Part shown: positions 1 through 5,688 of the stretch, in pieces
How the letters are laid out: every line of letters starts with the position of its first letter
Numbering within the stretch: position 1 is the first letter of the stretch
NCBI GenBank assembly: GCA_035259145.1
Contig: DATFWQ010000234.1
Span: forward strand, 1 to 11,108
Direction of reading: 5' to 3'
Length of the DNA: 11,108 nucleotides
Source of the DNA: CF-161 sp035259145
GTDB taxonomy: Bacteria > Chloroflexota > Dormibacteria > Dormibacterales > Dormibacteraceae
Translations under genes and position numbers: made by a program
Notes under the pieces: generated by a model
What the model saw: the letters and a program-made list of their open reading frames with translations, nothing else
Told to the model about the DNA's origin: nothing
The model's database searches: none

Positions 1-1
1 T

Positions 2-1054
2 CGACGCGAGTTGCAGATCATCCGCGATGACCTGCACTGCACGGCGGTGCGCCTGTTCGGCAACGACCTGGACCGACTCGAGTCTGCTGCCCGCTACGCC
101 GCCGGCCTGGGCCTCGAGGTCTGGTTCTCGCCGTTCACCTACCAGCTCGGCCCTGAGGAGATGCTCGCCCTGCTCGCCGACGCTGCCGAGCGCGCCGAGC
201 GGATCCGCCGTCTGGGTGCTGAGGTCGTCTTCGTCACCGGCGCCGAACTGAGCCTGTTCAACACCGGGTTCATGCCTGGCGACAGCCTCCATGAGCGAAC
301 CGGCAAGCTGCTTCAGCGACAACCGGAGATTCGTGAGCTGCTGGCCGGGCTGCCTGCGCGCATGAACGCCTTCCTGGCCAGGGCCGCCACCGTTGTCCGC
401 GAGCGGTTCGGCGGGAAGGTGACGTACGCCTCGGTGCCGTTCGAGGGAGTGGACTGGACGCCGTTCGACATCGTTTCTGTCGACGCCCACCGTTCGAAGG
501 AGATCGCTCACGTCTACCAGCAAGGCATTCGCACGCTGGTCGCCCAGGGGAAGCCGGTTGCGATCACCGAGTTCGGCTGCACCACGTACCATGGCGCAGC
601 CGACCACGGCGCCCTTAGTGGCGCGATCATCGAGTACGACGGGACCGCCCGGGTGCGACTCAACGGCGACTACGTCCGCGACGAGCAGGAGCAGGCCACC
701 TACCTGCGTGAACTGCTGGACGTCTTCGTTGCGGAGGGCGTCGACGCCGCCTTCGCGTGTACCTTCGTGTGCTACGGCTTGCCACATCGCAGCGATCCCC
801 GAGAGGACCTCGACATGGCCAGCTGGGGCGTGGTCAAGGTCCTCGAGCACCGCCTGGGGAACACCTACCCCGACATGCCCTGGGAGCCCAAGGCTGCGTT
901 CAGCACCCTCGCCGACTACTATCGCGGCCTGGGGGATGGCACAGGCTCCTCGCTGGTCTCAGGCGGGAGCCGCAGCACCGAACGCGAAGTCGCAACCAAC
1001 CACACGTCGAACGGGAACAGTGTCAGTACCGTGATCGGACCGTCGGCTGATTAG
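2..1054 (+). CDS. Glycoside-hydrolase-like TIM-barrel protein, 5' end cut by window edge
   Basis: The reading frame is open to the left edge, so the first codon in view is internal. A TTG at 11 could start translation, but residues before it (RRE) continue the frame and a first beta-strand of the barrel is missing, so I treat the gene as truncated. Counting from the TTG, the protein shows alternating hydrophobic strands and helices typical of a (beta/alpha)8 barrel, with a Glu at about 79 (VTGAELSLF) and a second Glu at about 187 (AITEFGC). This spacing and the TEFG strand end resemble the acid/base and nucleophile of clan GH-A glycosidases. Similar high-GC bacterial proteins are, from memory, often labelled 'abortive infection protein', which the sequence does not support. 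The tail after about 306 is Ser/Gly/Thr-rich and likely disordered. No export signal can be judged. Substrate unknown. Confidence 0.8.
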   Translation, partial: RRELQIIRDDLHCTAVRLFGNDLDRLESAARYAAGLGLEVWFSPFTYQLGPEEMLALLADAAERAERIRRLGAEVVFVTGAELSLFNTGFMPGDSLHERTGKLLQRQPEIRELLAGLPARMNAFLARAATVVRERFGGKVTYASVPFEGVDWTPFDIVSVDAHRSKEIAHVYQQGIRTLVAQGKPVAITEFGCTTYHGAADHGALSGAIIEYDGTARVRLNGDYVRDEQEQATYLRELLDVFVAEGVDAAFACTFVCYGLPHRSDPREDLDMASWGVVKVLEHRLGNTYPDMPWEPKAAFSTLADYYRGLGDGTGSSLVSGGSRSTEREVATNHTSNGNSVSTVIGPSAD

Positions 1055-1371
1055 CGCGGGTCGGGCCCTTACTGCTTCCAAGGGAGCCTGATGCCCGCCC
1101 GGAGCCGGCCGCAAGAGCTATGAGGCAAGAAATCGTCGAGCCCATGATCGCGCTGGCCACCGCGAGCTCCCACGTCGATGCGGTGGGCCGGTAGTCCGCT
1201 CCCGTCCAAAGCGCCTGCAACAAGAGAAGCGCGAGGATCAGGCGTGGGTTAACCGCCCCGCGCCTTCCACGTTCCGCCCATATCTCCCGCGCGCCACGGC
1301 ACTGGATCATTGGCTCCGGTAAGGCCTGGGGCCGGCCTTGCTAGACCAGTTATTCGGGAGAGGAGGAGAGA
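1055..1371. other. Intergenic gap without a convincing gene
   Basis: No frame here has a coding character I trust. Just after the upstream stop there is a weak hairpin (CCCTT at 1066-1070 and AAGGG at 1080-1084, 9-nt loop) with no T-run, which is poor evidence for a terminator. A 6-bp inverted repeat lies near the right end (listed separately). The promoter of the lipoprotein gene must lie in this gap, but I found no clear -35/-10 pair. Confidence 0.5.
1321..1339. repeat. Inverted repeat upstream of the lipoprotein gene
   Basis: AAGGCC (1321-1326) and GGCCTT (1334-1339) form a perfect 6-bp inverted repeat with a 7-nt spacer, ending about 33 bp before the lipoprotein start codon. It could be an operator or a leader hairpin. 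In such GC-rich DNA an arm of this length can also occur by chance. Confidence 0.35.
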
Positions 1372-1887
1372 ATGAGGGATAGGCAGGAGGGTCGCCCCAG
1401 GCTGGCGGTGGGGAAGGTCCGCGCACTTGTTGTGAGCGCGGCCCTGTTTCTGGCCACTGCCGGTTGTGGGGAGACCGGCACCGCGTTGACGCAATTGTCC
1501 TCGCCGACCGCCTCAGCCACCGCAACGCCTACGCCAACCCCCACCAGTGCGCCCACTCCGGTCCCGAGTGCTGCCCCTACAGCAACGCGGCCGCCGGCGC
1601 CTCCGCCGACTCAGGCACCACCTCCCCCGGCTCAGGCACCACCTCCCGCGGCTCCTGCGTGCAAGGCTCAGGCTCCGAGCAACCCGTGGGGATATGACTT
1701 CTGTTCGGGGAGCTTGATCACAGCCGCACCTGGCACGTTCTGCTCTTACTTCGCCTGCATTGGCAACTTCTGGAACGGTCGCGGCTACGTCGAGCAGTGC
1801 CAGGATGGGATGTTCAGCAAGTCCGGCGGCATCCAGGGCTCCTGCTCATACCATGGCGGCAACCAGCGGCCGCTCTACTCGCACTGA
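1372..1887 (+). CDS. Small lipoprotein with Pro/Thr-rich linker and Cys-rich DUF3761-like C-terminal domain
   Basis: The ATG is preceded by AGGAGG at 1361-1366 with 5-nt spacing, which fixes the start. The 171-residue product has a positively charged N-terminus, a hydrophobic stretch at about 17-30 and a possible lipobox ending at Cys32 (ATAGC; Thr at -3 is not ideal), so it is probably exported and lipid-anchored; plain secretion is the alternative. Residues 43-96 are a low-complexity Ala/Pro/Thr/Ser linker of the kind that holds a domain away from the membrane or through the wall. The C-terminal 75 residues contain six Cys (97, 111, 124, 129, 143, 158) and the pattern CQDGMFSKS...CSYHGG, which resembles the short DUF3761 motif (C-x-DG-x-[YF]-S...CS-x-HGG). 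Three disulfides are possible. Function unknown. It stands alone, convergent with the next gene. Confidence 0.85.
   Translation: MRDRQEGRPRLAVGKVRALVVSAALFLATAGCGETGTALTQLSSPTASATATPTPTPTSAPTPVPSAAPTATRPPAPPPTQAPPPPAQAPPPAAPACKAQAPSNPWGYDFCSGSLITAAPGTFCSYFACIGNFWNGRGYVEQCQDGMFSKSGGIQGSCSYHGGNQRPLYSH
1610..1651 (+). repeat. 21-bp tandem duplication inside the lipoprotein linker
   Basis: Two adjacent 21-nt units (1610-1630 and 1631-1651) differ at one base and encode the repeated linker peptide QAPPPPA / QAPPPAA. In-frame units of this kind let a linker change length by slippage without breaking the frame. Confidence 0.8.
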
Positions 1888-1956
1888 CACCATATCCGGG
1901 GGCGGAGCTTTGTGCCCAGTCGCCTGTGGCAGCCCGGCAGTCTCGGTAGAACCGGA

Positions 1957-1971
1957 CCTTCACCGTGAAGG
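1957..1971. terminator. Perfect 15-bp palindrome between convergent genes, possible shared terminator hairpin
   Basis: CCTTCAC-C-GTGAAGG is a perfect 7-1-7 inverted repeat (as RNA, a 6-bp stem with a 3-nt loop). It sits 70 bp after the lipoprotein stop and 2 bp past the stop of the convergent minus-strand gene. There is no T-run on either side, so it is at best a weak or Rho-assisted terminator or an RNA 3'-end stabiliser. Confidence 0.4.
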
Positions 1972-1973
1972 CG

Positions 1974-2291
1974 TCAGCGCTGTTCCATGCTGGGATCCGC
2001 TGCCCACATCACTCGGATGGCCGACTCGCCGGCGCCCGGCGACGTCATCGTCACGACCGGACCATCCAGCTCAAATGTGATCCACCGGCAGCACTCCCTT
2101 TCGATGTCGACCAGCTGGCGCAGCGCTTCGGCGCTTCCGGGGTGGACCTCGAGGCGTAGACCGCCGGTGACCTCTTCACGCGAGACAAGGGAGAGCCGGA
2201 GCAGCTTCTGCCAGGCCGCTTGCGTTTCCCGAAGGTCGTCCGGCGTCAGAGTGCAGCTGATCGTGTCTGAGGTGGCTCGATAGGTCTTCAT
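1974..2291 (-). CDS. Small hypothetical protein with a Cys-Cys motif
   Basis: A 105-residue cytoplasmic protein with no membrane segment. It has CTLTP near the N-terminus (Cys13), a central GGLRLEV strand, then ERECCRWITFEL (Cys67-Cys68) and a C-terminal strand region. I recall this layout (C-x-L near the start, GLRL, then E-x-x-CC-x-[FW]) from a family of small uncharacterised proteins often found beside metal-responsive MerR/ArsR-type regulators. The paired Cys suggests metal or redox chemistry, but that is inference. The start ATG at 2289-2291 has no clear Shine-Dalgarno sequence, unlike most genes here. It lies downstream of the TetR gene on the same strand, 211 bp away with a strong hairpin between, so co-transcription is uncertain. 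Confidence 0.7.
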   Translation of the reverse strand: MKTYRATSDTISCTLTPDDLRETQAAWQKLLRLSLVSREEVTGGLRLEVHPGSAEALRQLVDIERECCRWITFELDGPVVTMTSPGAGESAIRVMWAADPSMEQR

Positions 2292-2312
2292 GTAAGTGAA
2301 CTTTGCGACTTC

Positions 2313-2329
2313 CGGCGTTGATCACGCCG
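2313..2329. repeat. 17-bp inverted repeat upstream of the CC-motif gene
   Basis: CGGCGT (2313-2318) and ACGCCG (2324-2329) with a 5-nt spacer lie 22 bp upstream of the minus-strand start at 2291. The position fits an operator for an independent promoter of this small gene, or a leader hairpin. No convincing -10 is visible. Confidence 0.35.
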
Positions 2330-2453
2330 CATCCGCCGATACGGAGATGAGAATGATGGGAATTTCTGGGGCGCGGGGGTGCCCCGTCCACCTCGCGCCC
2401 GCTCTTGTTTACCAGTGTGTCGTCCGCGAGCAGGGTCAATCGATCATATGGCA

Positions 2454-2479
2454 CCGGGCGCCTACAGCTGGGCGCCCGG
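2454..2479 (-). terminator. Strong GC hairpin 3' of the tetR-family gene
   Basis: CCGGGCGCC (2454-2462) and GGCGCCCGG (2471-2479) form a perfect 9-bp stem around an 8-nt loop, beginning 23 bp past the stop of the TetR-family gene. It is followed by no T-run in the direction of transcription, so it is a hairpin-only terminator candidate or a processing/stability element rather than a classical intrinsic terminator. Confidence 0.5.
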
Positions 2480-2502
2480 CCTGGGCTGAAGTCCGGCGGT
2501 GA

Positions 2503-3117
2503 CTACGTCCGGAGCGGGCCGAGCATATACCCCAGCATCAGCGCCAAGCGGTCCGCGATGTACTCGTCGCGCTCCGGCTCGCCGACATCCAGCCACGCAA
2601 GGATCGCTTCGTGCGTGACCGCTGTTACCAGCCGCGCCGCCCAGCGACGGACGTGTGGATCCTCGATCAGCGGCTCCAGCAGACGCTCCGCCTTGATCGT
2701 GCTGCGCGCTCGGATGTCGCCGGCGATGTCCGCGAACTCCGGCTCGCGGGCCGCGTGCTCGTGCAGGAGCCGGTACGCGTCTGGAAGCTCCCGCGCCACC
2801 CGGATGGTGGCAAACAGCGTGGACCTCGCCTCCGGGATGGCCTGCTCGGCACCGATCCCCTCCAGCGTCGCCGGCACGTGCTCGAGGGCGGTCAGCCGCG
2901 ATCGTACTTCGTTTAGTACGGCCTCGTAGAGCTCGTGCTTCGAGTTGAAGTGACGGTAGAGCATCAACTTGCTGACGGCGGCCTCGGCGGCGATGTCGTC
3001 CATTGACGTGTCTGCATAGCCGCCGCGCGCAAACGTTCGCGACGCCGCGCGCAGGATGCTGGCCGCCCGCTCGGCACGTGGCAGCAGCTTCCGCTTGCCG
3101 GGCGTCGGCGTCGCCAT
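2503..3117 (-). CDS. TetR/AcrR-family transcriptional repressor
   Basis: 204 residues, the usual TetR size. Residues about 14-60 form the N-terminal DNA-binding domain: RAERAASILRAASRTFARGG, then TSMDDIAAEAAVSKLMLYRHF with the recognition helix ending at YRHFNSK (54-60). Residues about 65-204 are the helical ligand-binding and dimerisation domain, too variable to name a ligand. The start ATG at 3117 has no strong Shine-Dalgarno sequence and lies only 30 bp after the stop of the membrane protein gene, so it is probably translated from that gene's mRNA. This makes the membrane protein its most likely target, with the repressor shutting off its own operon when no ligand is bound; a palindrome in front of the membrane gene is the candidate operator. 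Confidence 0.93.
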   Translation of the reverse strand: MATPTPGKRKLLPRAERAASILRAASRTFARGGYADTSMDDIAAEAAVSKLMLYRHFNSKHELYEAVLNEVRSRLTALEHVPATLEGIGAEQAIPEARSTLFATIRVARELPDAYRLLHEHAAREPEFADIAGDIRARSTIKAERLLEPLIEDPHVRRWAARLVTAVTHEAILAWLDVGEPERDEYIADRLALMLGYMLGPLRT

Positions 3118-3147
3118 CGAGCTATACGTATCCGCTGCCCACGCTGG

Positions 3148-4038
3148 TCAGGGGCTCGTCGGCCGTCTGCTCGCCACTGCGGGCAGGGCCAGGAGCGCGG
3201 CCACGAAGATGCCTCGGGCCAGAGCGTCGCTGGTGAGGTCCAGGCCCTCGCCCAACCTGAACCCGAGGGGGAACGTGCTCCCGAGCATCGGCAGCCAGGC
3301 TTCGAGGGCGGCGTCCAGCAGGGCGACGTAGGCGGCCACGCCGAGGATCGCCGGCCAGCCGCGGCCGCGGACGACCGCGAGCACCGGCAGCAGGGCGAGG
3401 GCGAACACGACGCCCCGCGCGTACTCCTCGGCCCAGGTCACCGCCGCCGGGGCCGGAGGGTTGGCGATGTGCGCCTGGGCGATGTACGCCGGGTCGTGGT
3501 AGTACCTGGAGATCAGCGGGCCCCATGCCAGGCCGAAGAGCTCGAGGAATACCGTGAAGAGGAGGCCCGCGAGCAGCGCCCGCCACGCCCACGAGAGGAG
3601 CGGCCGGCGGCCCAGCAGCTCCCAGATTCCCGGCCCGTTCCGGAGCTGCTCTTGGGCCGGGAAGAGCCAGGCGATAAGCCAGCTCACAATCAGAGCCGGG
3701 ACGATGAGGAAGACCGCGCCGATGATCAGCAGGGCGTGCGGGAACGACGAGATAAAGTACGCCTCCACGAGGTTGCTGAGGTTGTAGATCCAGTAGAGCG
3801 GCACCAGCAAGGCGATGACGCGCGTCCGCATCCGGTAGGGCAGCCGGCGAGCCAGCGGCAGCAGGACGAGCGCGAATCCGGCGCCGGTGACCAGGCCGAG
3901 CCCGACCCTCTGCACGGACGGCCGGCCCCCTGACCCGAGCCCCGATGCCAGGAACAGGAGAGAGTAGACGACGGCGACCACCAGGACGCGCCACCCGACG
4001 TCGAAGACCCGTGAACCTCCAGTCGTCCCTTCCCTCAT
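3148..4038 (-). CDS. Polytopic membrane protein in a TetR-regulated operon
   Basis: A protein of 296 residues if it starts at the ATG 4036-4038, which has AGGAG 10 nt upstream. A nearby ATG at 4047 would add three residues but has that AGGAG only 1 nt away, and a TTG at 4110 lies in the promoter. Hydrophobicity suggests about eight membrane helices, roughly 16-34, 47-64, 73-94, 102-126, 152-173, 207-223, 229-252 and 272-289, with an Arg/Gly-rich N-terminus in the cytoplasm. Between helices 5 and 6 is a longer loop with YYHDPAYIAQAHIANPPAP, then EEYARG at the start of helix 6. I do not recognise the family; it does not look like an MFS, RND or SMR exporter, and I see no ATPase motif. It is followed 30 bp later by a TetR repressor, which suggests an inducible role at the membrane. 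Confidence 0.85.
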   Translation of the reverse strand: MREGTTGGSRVFDVGWRVLVVAVVYSLLFLASGLGSGGRPSVQRVGLGLVTGAGFALVLLPLARRLPYRMRTRVIALLVPLYWIYNLSNLVEAYFISSFPHALLIIGAVFLIVPALIVSWLIAWLFPAQEQLRNGPGIWELLGRRPLLSWAWRALLAGLLFTVFLELFGLAWGPLISRYYHDPAYIAQAHIANPPAPAAVTWAEEYARGVVFALALLPVLAVVRGRGWPAILGVAAYVALLDAALEAWLPMLGSTFPLGFRLGEGLDLTSDALARGIFVAALLALPAVASRRPTSP

Positions 4039-4055
4039 CCTGTTCATACTCCTGA

Positions 4056-4067
4056 GTTGGTACCAAC
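4056..4067. promoter_or_regulatory. Candidate TetR operator palindrome
   Basis: GTTGGTACCAAC is a perfect 12-bp palindrome, lying 13 bp downstream of a -10-like hexamer and 18 bp upstream of the membrane gene start at 4038. A repressor bound here would cover the transcription start region. TetR proteins commonly bind palindromes of this size at their own promoters; the link to this TetR is inferred from the operon layout. Confidence 0.55.
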
Positions 4068-4080
4068 CAGTTATAACCGG

Positions 4081-4110
4081 AGGATAGCACCGCACCACCG
4101 GATCTCTCAA
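4081..4110 (-). promoter_or_regulatory. Candidate sigma70-type promoter of the membrane protein-tetR operon
   Basis: Reading the minus strand, TTGAGA (4110-4105) is followed after 18 bp by TATCCT (4086-4081). Both hexamers match the housekeeping consensus at 4 of 6 positions. Transcription would start around 4074, just before the palindrome at 4056-4067. Confidence 0.45.
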
Positions 4111-4152
4111 CAGGCGAGGCGGGCGCAGGATTTCGGGTTGGGGTTCAGCGCG

Positions 4153-4572
4153 TCAGAGGTCCGCACGCCTGACCAGCTGGCCGACCTCGATCAGGTGGCC
4201 GTCGGGGTCGCGCATGTAACAGCGGATCTCGGCGCCACGGTCGATCGGCGGAGTCAGAAACTCCGCTCCGCGGCCGCTCCACTGCTCATACGCGAGACCG
4301 ATGTCGGCGACACGGATATTGAGGAAGCTCGAGACGTGTTCGAGGTCCGAGGGCGGCTCGAGCGTCACGGTCGGCTTGTCGTCGGTAGGTCCTCCGGCGA
4401 CGCTGATGGTGACCCAGCCGTTCGCAAGGGCGACGATCGAGAAGAACTCCCCCTCCACGACCGCCTCGCCTCCCAGCACCTCGGTGTAGAAGTGCCGCGA
4501 GCGGTTGACGTCCCTTGAGACGATGAAGTGGGTAATCACGAACCCCTCTGTAGGCGCAGGGAACTGCGGCAT
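4153..4572 (-). CDS. VOC-superfamily (glyoxalase/bleomycin-resistance-like) protein
   Basis: 139 residues with the two beta-alpha-beta-beta-beta halves of a single-domain VOC protein. The start has a strong GAGGAGG site 7 nt upstream. The first half begins with THFIVSRDVNRSRHFYTEVLGG, the second with FLNIRVADI, and the protein ends with the typical RDPDGHLIEV. Of the usual metal-ligand positions, His15 and Glu129 are present while the one expected at the start of the second half is Asn85 rather than His/Glu, so metal binding may be altered. Substrate cannot be told; this group includes dioxygenases, glyoxalases and antibiotic-binding proteins. It is the last gene of the STAS-like/membrane/VOC unit, 36 bp after the membrane protein gene, and probably falls under the divergent HxlR regulator. 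Confidence 0.92.
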   Translation of the reverse strand: MPQFPAPTEGFVITHFIVSRDVNRSRHFYTEVLGGEAVVEGEFFSIVALANGWVTISVAGGPTDDKPTVTLEPPSDLEHVSSFLNIRVADIGLAYEQWSGRGAEFLTPPIDRGAEIRCYMRDPDGHLIEVGQLVRRADL

Positions 4573-4608
4573 CTGCTTCCTCCTCAGTCTGGTAGTAGGC
4601 GCTCGGTC

Positions 4609-5142
4609 TTATGCCGACGGATCGAATGCACTAACACGCATCTCGTCATCGGGCTCGCCGGCTCGGATCTGCATCACAAGTCTCCAGACGACCAGGGCCA
4701 GCGTGACCCAGAGCAGGGGGGCGTAGAAGTCGAGGATGAGCCACGTGACGGCGTAGGCGGATTCGAGCGCTCGCTCGCGGATGCCTCCCAACGTCGCGTT
4801 GAGCAGGTCGATGGTGGACTCCACCACGAACACCCACACCACGGGGATCGCGGCTCGGGAGCCGCGGCGCAGCAGCCAGAGCGCACCCAGCGCGAGCGCG
4901 GCACCTGCCACGTCACCCCAGGCGATCTCACTGGCCAGGACGTCGGAAATCCGTAAGCCGAAGTGCTGGGCCGAGAAGATCTGCAGGGCCACGTAGCGGA
5001 ACACGTGAACCCAGAGCGGCACGCTGACGGCGATCGCCAGCGGCTGCCGCCTCATCCACGGGCCCACGTACCAGACGGCGAGCACTGTGAACACCAGGAA
5101 GCTGATCGCCGTGGCGATCAGCCCGGCGGTGGTCAGGCTCAC
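4609..5142 (-). CDS. Small multi-pass membrane protein of unknown function
   Basis: The frame is open further upstream, but the upstream part is Arg/Pro-rich shadow sequence of the preceding gene. I start it at the GTG 5142-5140, where GTGA overlaps the preceding gene's TGA by 4 bp and GGCGGA lies directly upstream, a typical translational coupling. The resulting 177-residue protein has about five membrane helices (6-28, 34-57, 74-93, 98-116, 129-157) and a short acidic cytoplasmic tail. Helix 4 carries the polar sequence VESTIDLLNATLGG, possibly functional. I do not recognise a named family. Coupling to the STAS-like gene upstream and the VOC gene downstream suggests the three are made together. 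A GTG at 5154 is a possible alternative start. Confidence 0.78.
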   Translation of the reverse strand: MSLTTAGLIATAISFLVFTVLAVWYVGPWMRRQPLAIAVSVPLWVHVFRYVALQIFSAQHFGLRISDVLASEIAWGDVAGAALALGALWLLRRGSRAAIPVVWVFVVESTIDLLNATLGGIRERALESAYAVTWLILDFYAPLLWVTLALVVWRLVMQIRAGEPDDEMRVSAFDPSA

Positions 5143-5555
5143 TCCGCCAACCACTGATAGGCGCGCTCGCGGGTCGAGAACCAGCCGGTCGGGAAGGTGG
5201 CTCCGCCCTCGAGGGCGGGAGTGGCGCCCGACTCGACCGTCCCTGGGGCGCCCTCCGGGACAAGGAAGGCGAACCTGCTGACGCCGGCGGAGTTGTATCG
5301 CGGGATGATGTGCTCGTCCCGCCACGCCAGCACCCCTTCGCCGAGCTGGTGATGGAACTCGGTGGCGTCGATGAACATGAACGGCTGCCGGAGGCGCTCG
5401 CCGGCACCGGCCAGCAGGTCGAGGGTCTCCTTGAACCCCTCATCGGTCATGTCTCGGGTGGTCGGAAGCCACCGCAGCTCCAGCGTGTGCCAGCGCTCGT
5501 GGTTGACGATCACTCCCCAGCCGTTCCGGGCCACTTCGACCGGCTCTACATTCAT
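5139..5555 (-). CDS. STAS/SpoIIAA-like cytoplasmic protein
   Basis: Starting at the ATG 5553-5555, which has GGAGGAG 6 nt upstream, the product is 138 residues; the longer frame to 5603 would place the start in the promoter region. The pattern of strands and helices fits a SpoIIAA-like/STAS fold: strand VEVARNGWGVIVN, a strand with ELRWLPTTRDM, a helix 38-56, strand QPFMFIDATEF (57-67), a helix and second strand RFAFLVP (94-100), then a glycine-rich loop and the ending TGWFSTRERAYQWL, which is typical of this group. Such proteins are mostly uncharacterised. It is the first gene of a unit with a membrane protein and a VOC protein, and is transcribed away from an HxlR-SCP2 regulator, which probably controls it. 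The fold assignment is from memory of similar proteins and is moderate. Confidence 0.8.
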   Translation of the reverse strand: MNVEPVEVARNGWGVIVNHERWHTLELRWLPTTRDMTDEGFKETLDLLAGAGERLRQPFMFIDATEFHHQLGEGVLAWRDEHIIPRYNSAGVSRFAFLVPEGAPGTVESGATPALEGGATFPTGWFSTRERAYQWLAE

Positions 5556-5688
5556 CGTCGACTCCTCCGTGTCGTGTGAGTACTGCTGTGGGACATCGTA
5601 CACGAGAAGAGGATCTATTGCACTGATTTAGTGCTACTTGCTCATATAAGTGCCAATTGCCCGCCTTTGGTAGTCTCCCCGTAGCCTT
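5556..5688. promoter_or_regulatory. Divergent promoter region between the STAS-like operon and the HxlR gene
   Basis: This 133-bp gap is clearly more AT-rich than its surroundings. For the minus-strand operon, TACGAT (5600-5595) is a possible -10, with a poor -35 about 17 bp upstream that touches the inverted AGTGC copy. For the plus-strand regulator, TTGCAC (5618-5623) and CATATA (5643-5648) are a possible pair, though 19 bp apart. Both would overlap the AGTGC motifs, fitting control of both directions by one protein. Confidence 0.5.
5620..5660. promoter_or_regulatory. Candidate HxlR operator: three AGTGC motifs, one inverted and two direct
   Basis: GCACT-gattt-AGTGC (5620-5634) is a 5-5-5 inverted repeat. 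AGTGC recurs at 5649-5653, exactly 19 bp after the previous copy. The two direct copies extend to AGTGC-N-A-N-TTGC (5630-5641 and 5649-5660), identical at 10 of 12 positions. A near two-turn spacing puts them on the same DNA face, as expected for a dimeric winged-helix regulator. Confidence 0.55.

Noticed and set aside
1023..1310. A 95-codon minus-strand frame with a hydrophobic stretch in the gap after the first gene
   Set aside because: It runs into the 3' end of the first gene on the opposite strand, lacks an RBS, and the single hydrophobic run is not enough to call a gene.
2176..2454. A 92-codon minus-strand frame upstream of and overlapping the CC-motif gene
   Set aside because: Its composition is not protein-like and it overlaps the CC-motif gene in another frame.
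3124..3131. ATACGTAT palindrome just upstream of the tetR-family start
   Set aside because: Only 8 bp, inside a 30-bp gap within an operon; expected by chance often enough that I do not call a second operator.
3122..4090. A 322-codon minus-strand frame overlapping the membrane protein in another frame
   Set aside because: The product is Arg/Pro/Gly-rich with no membrane pattern, while the neighbouring frame gives clear hydrophobic helices and a usable RBS.
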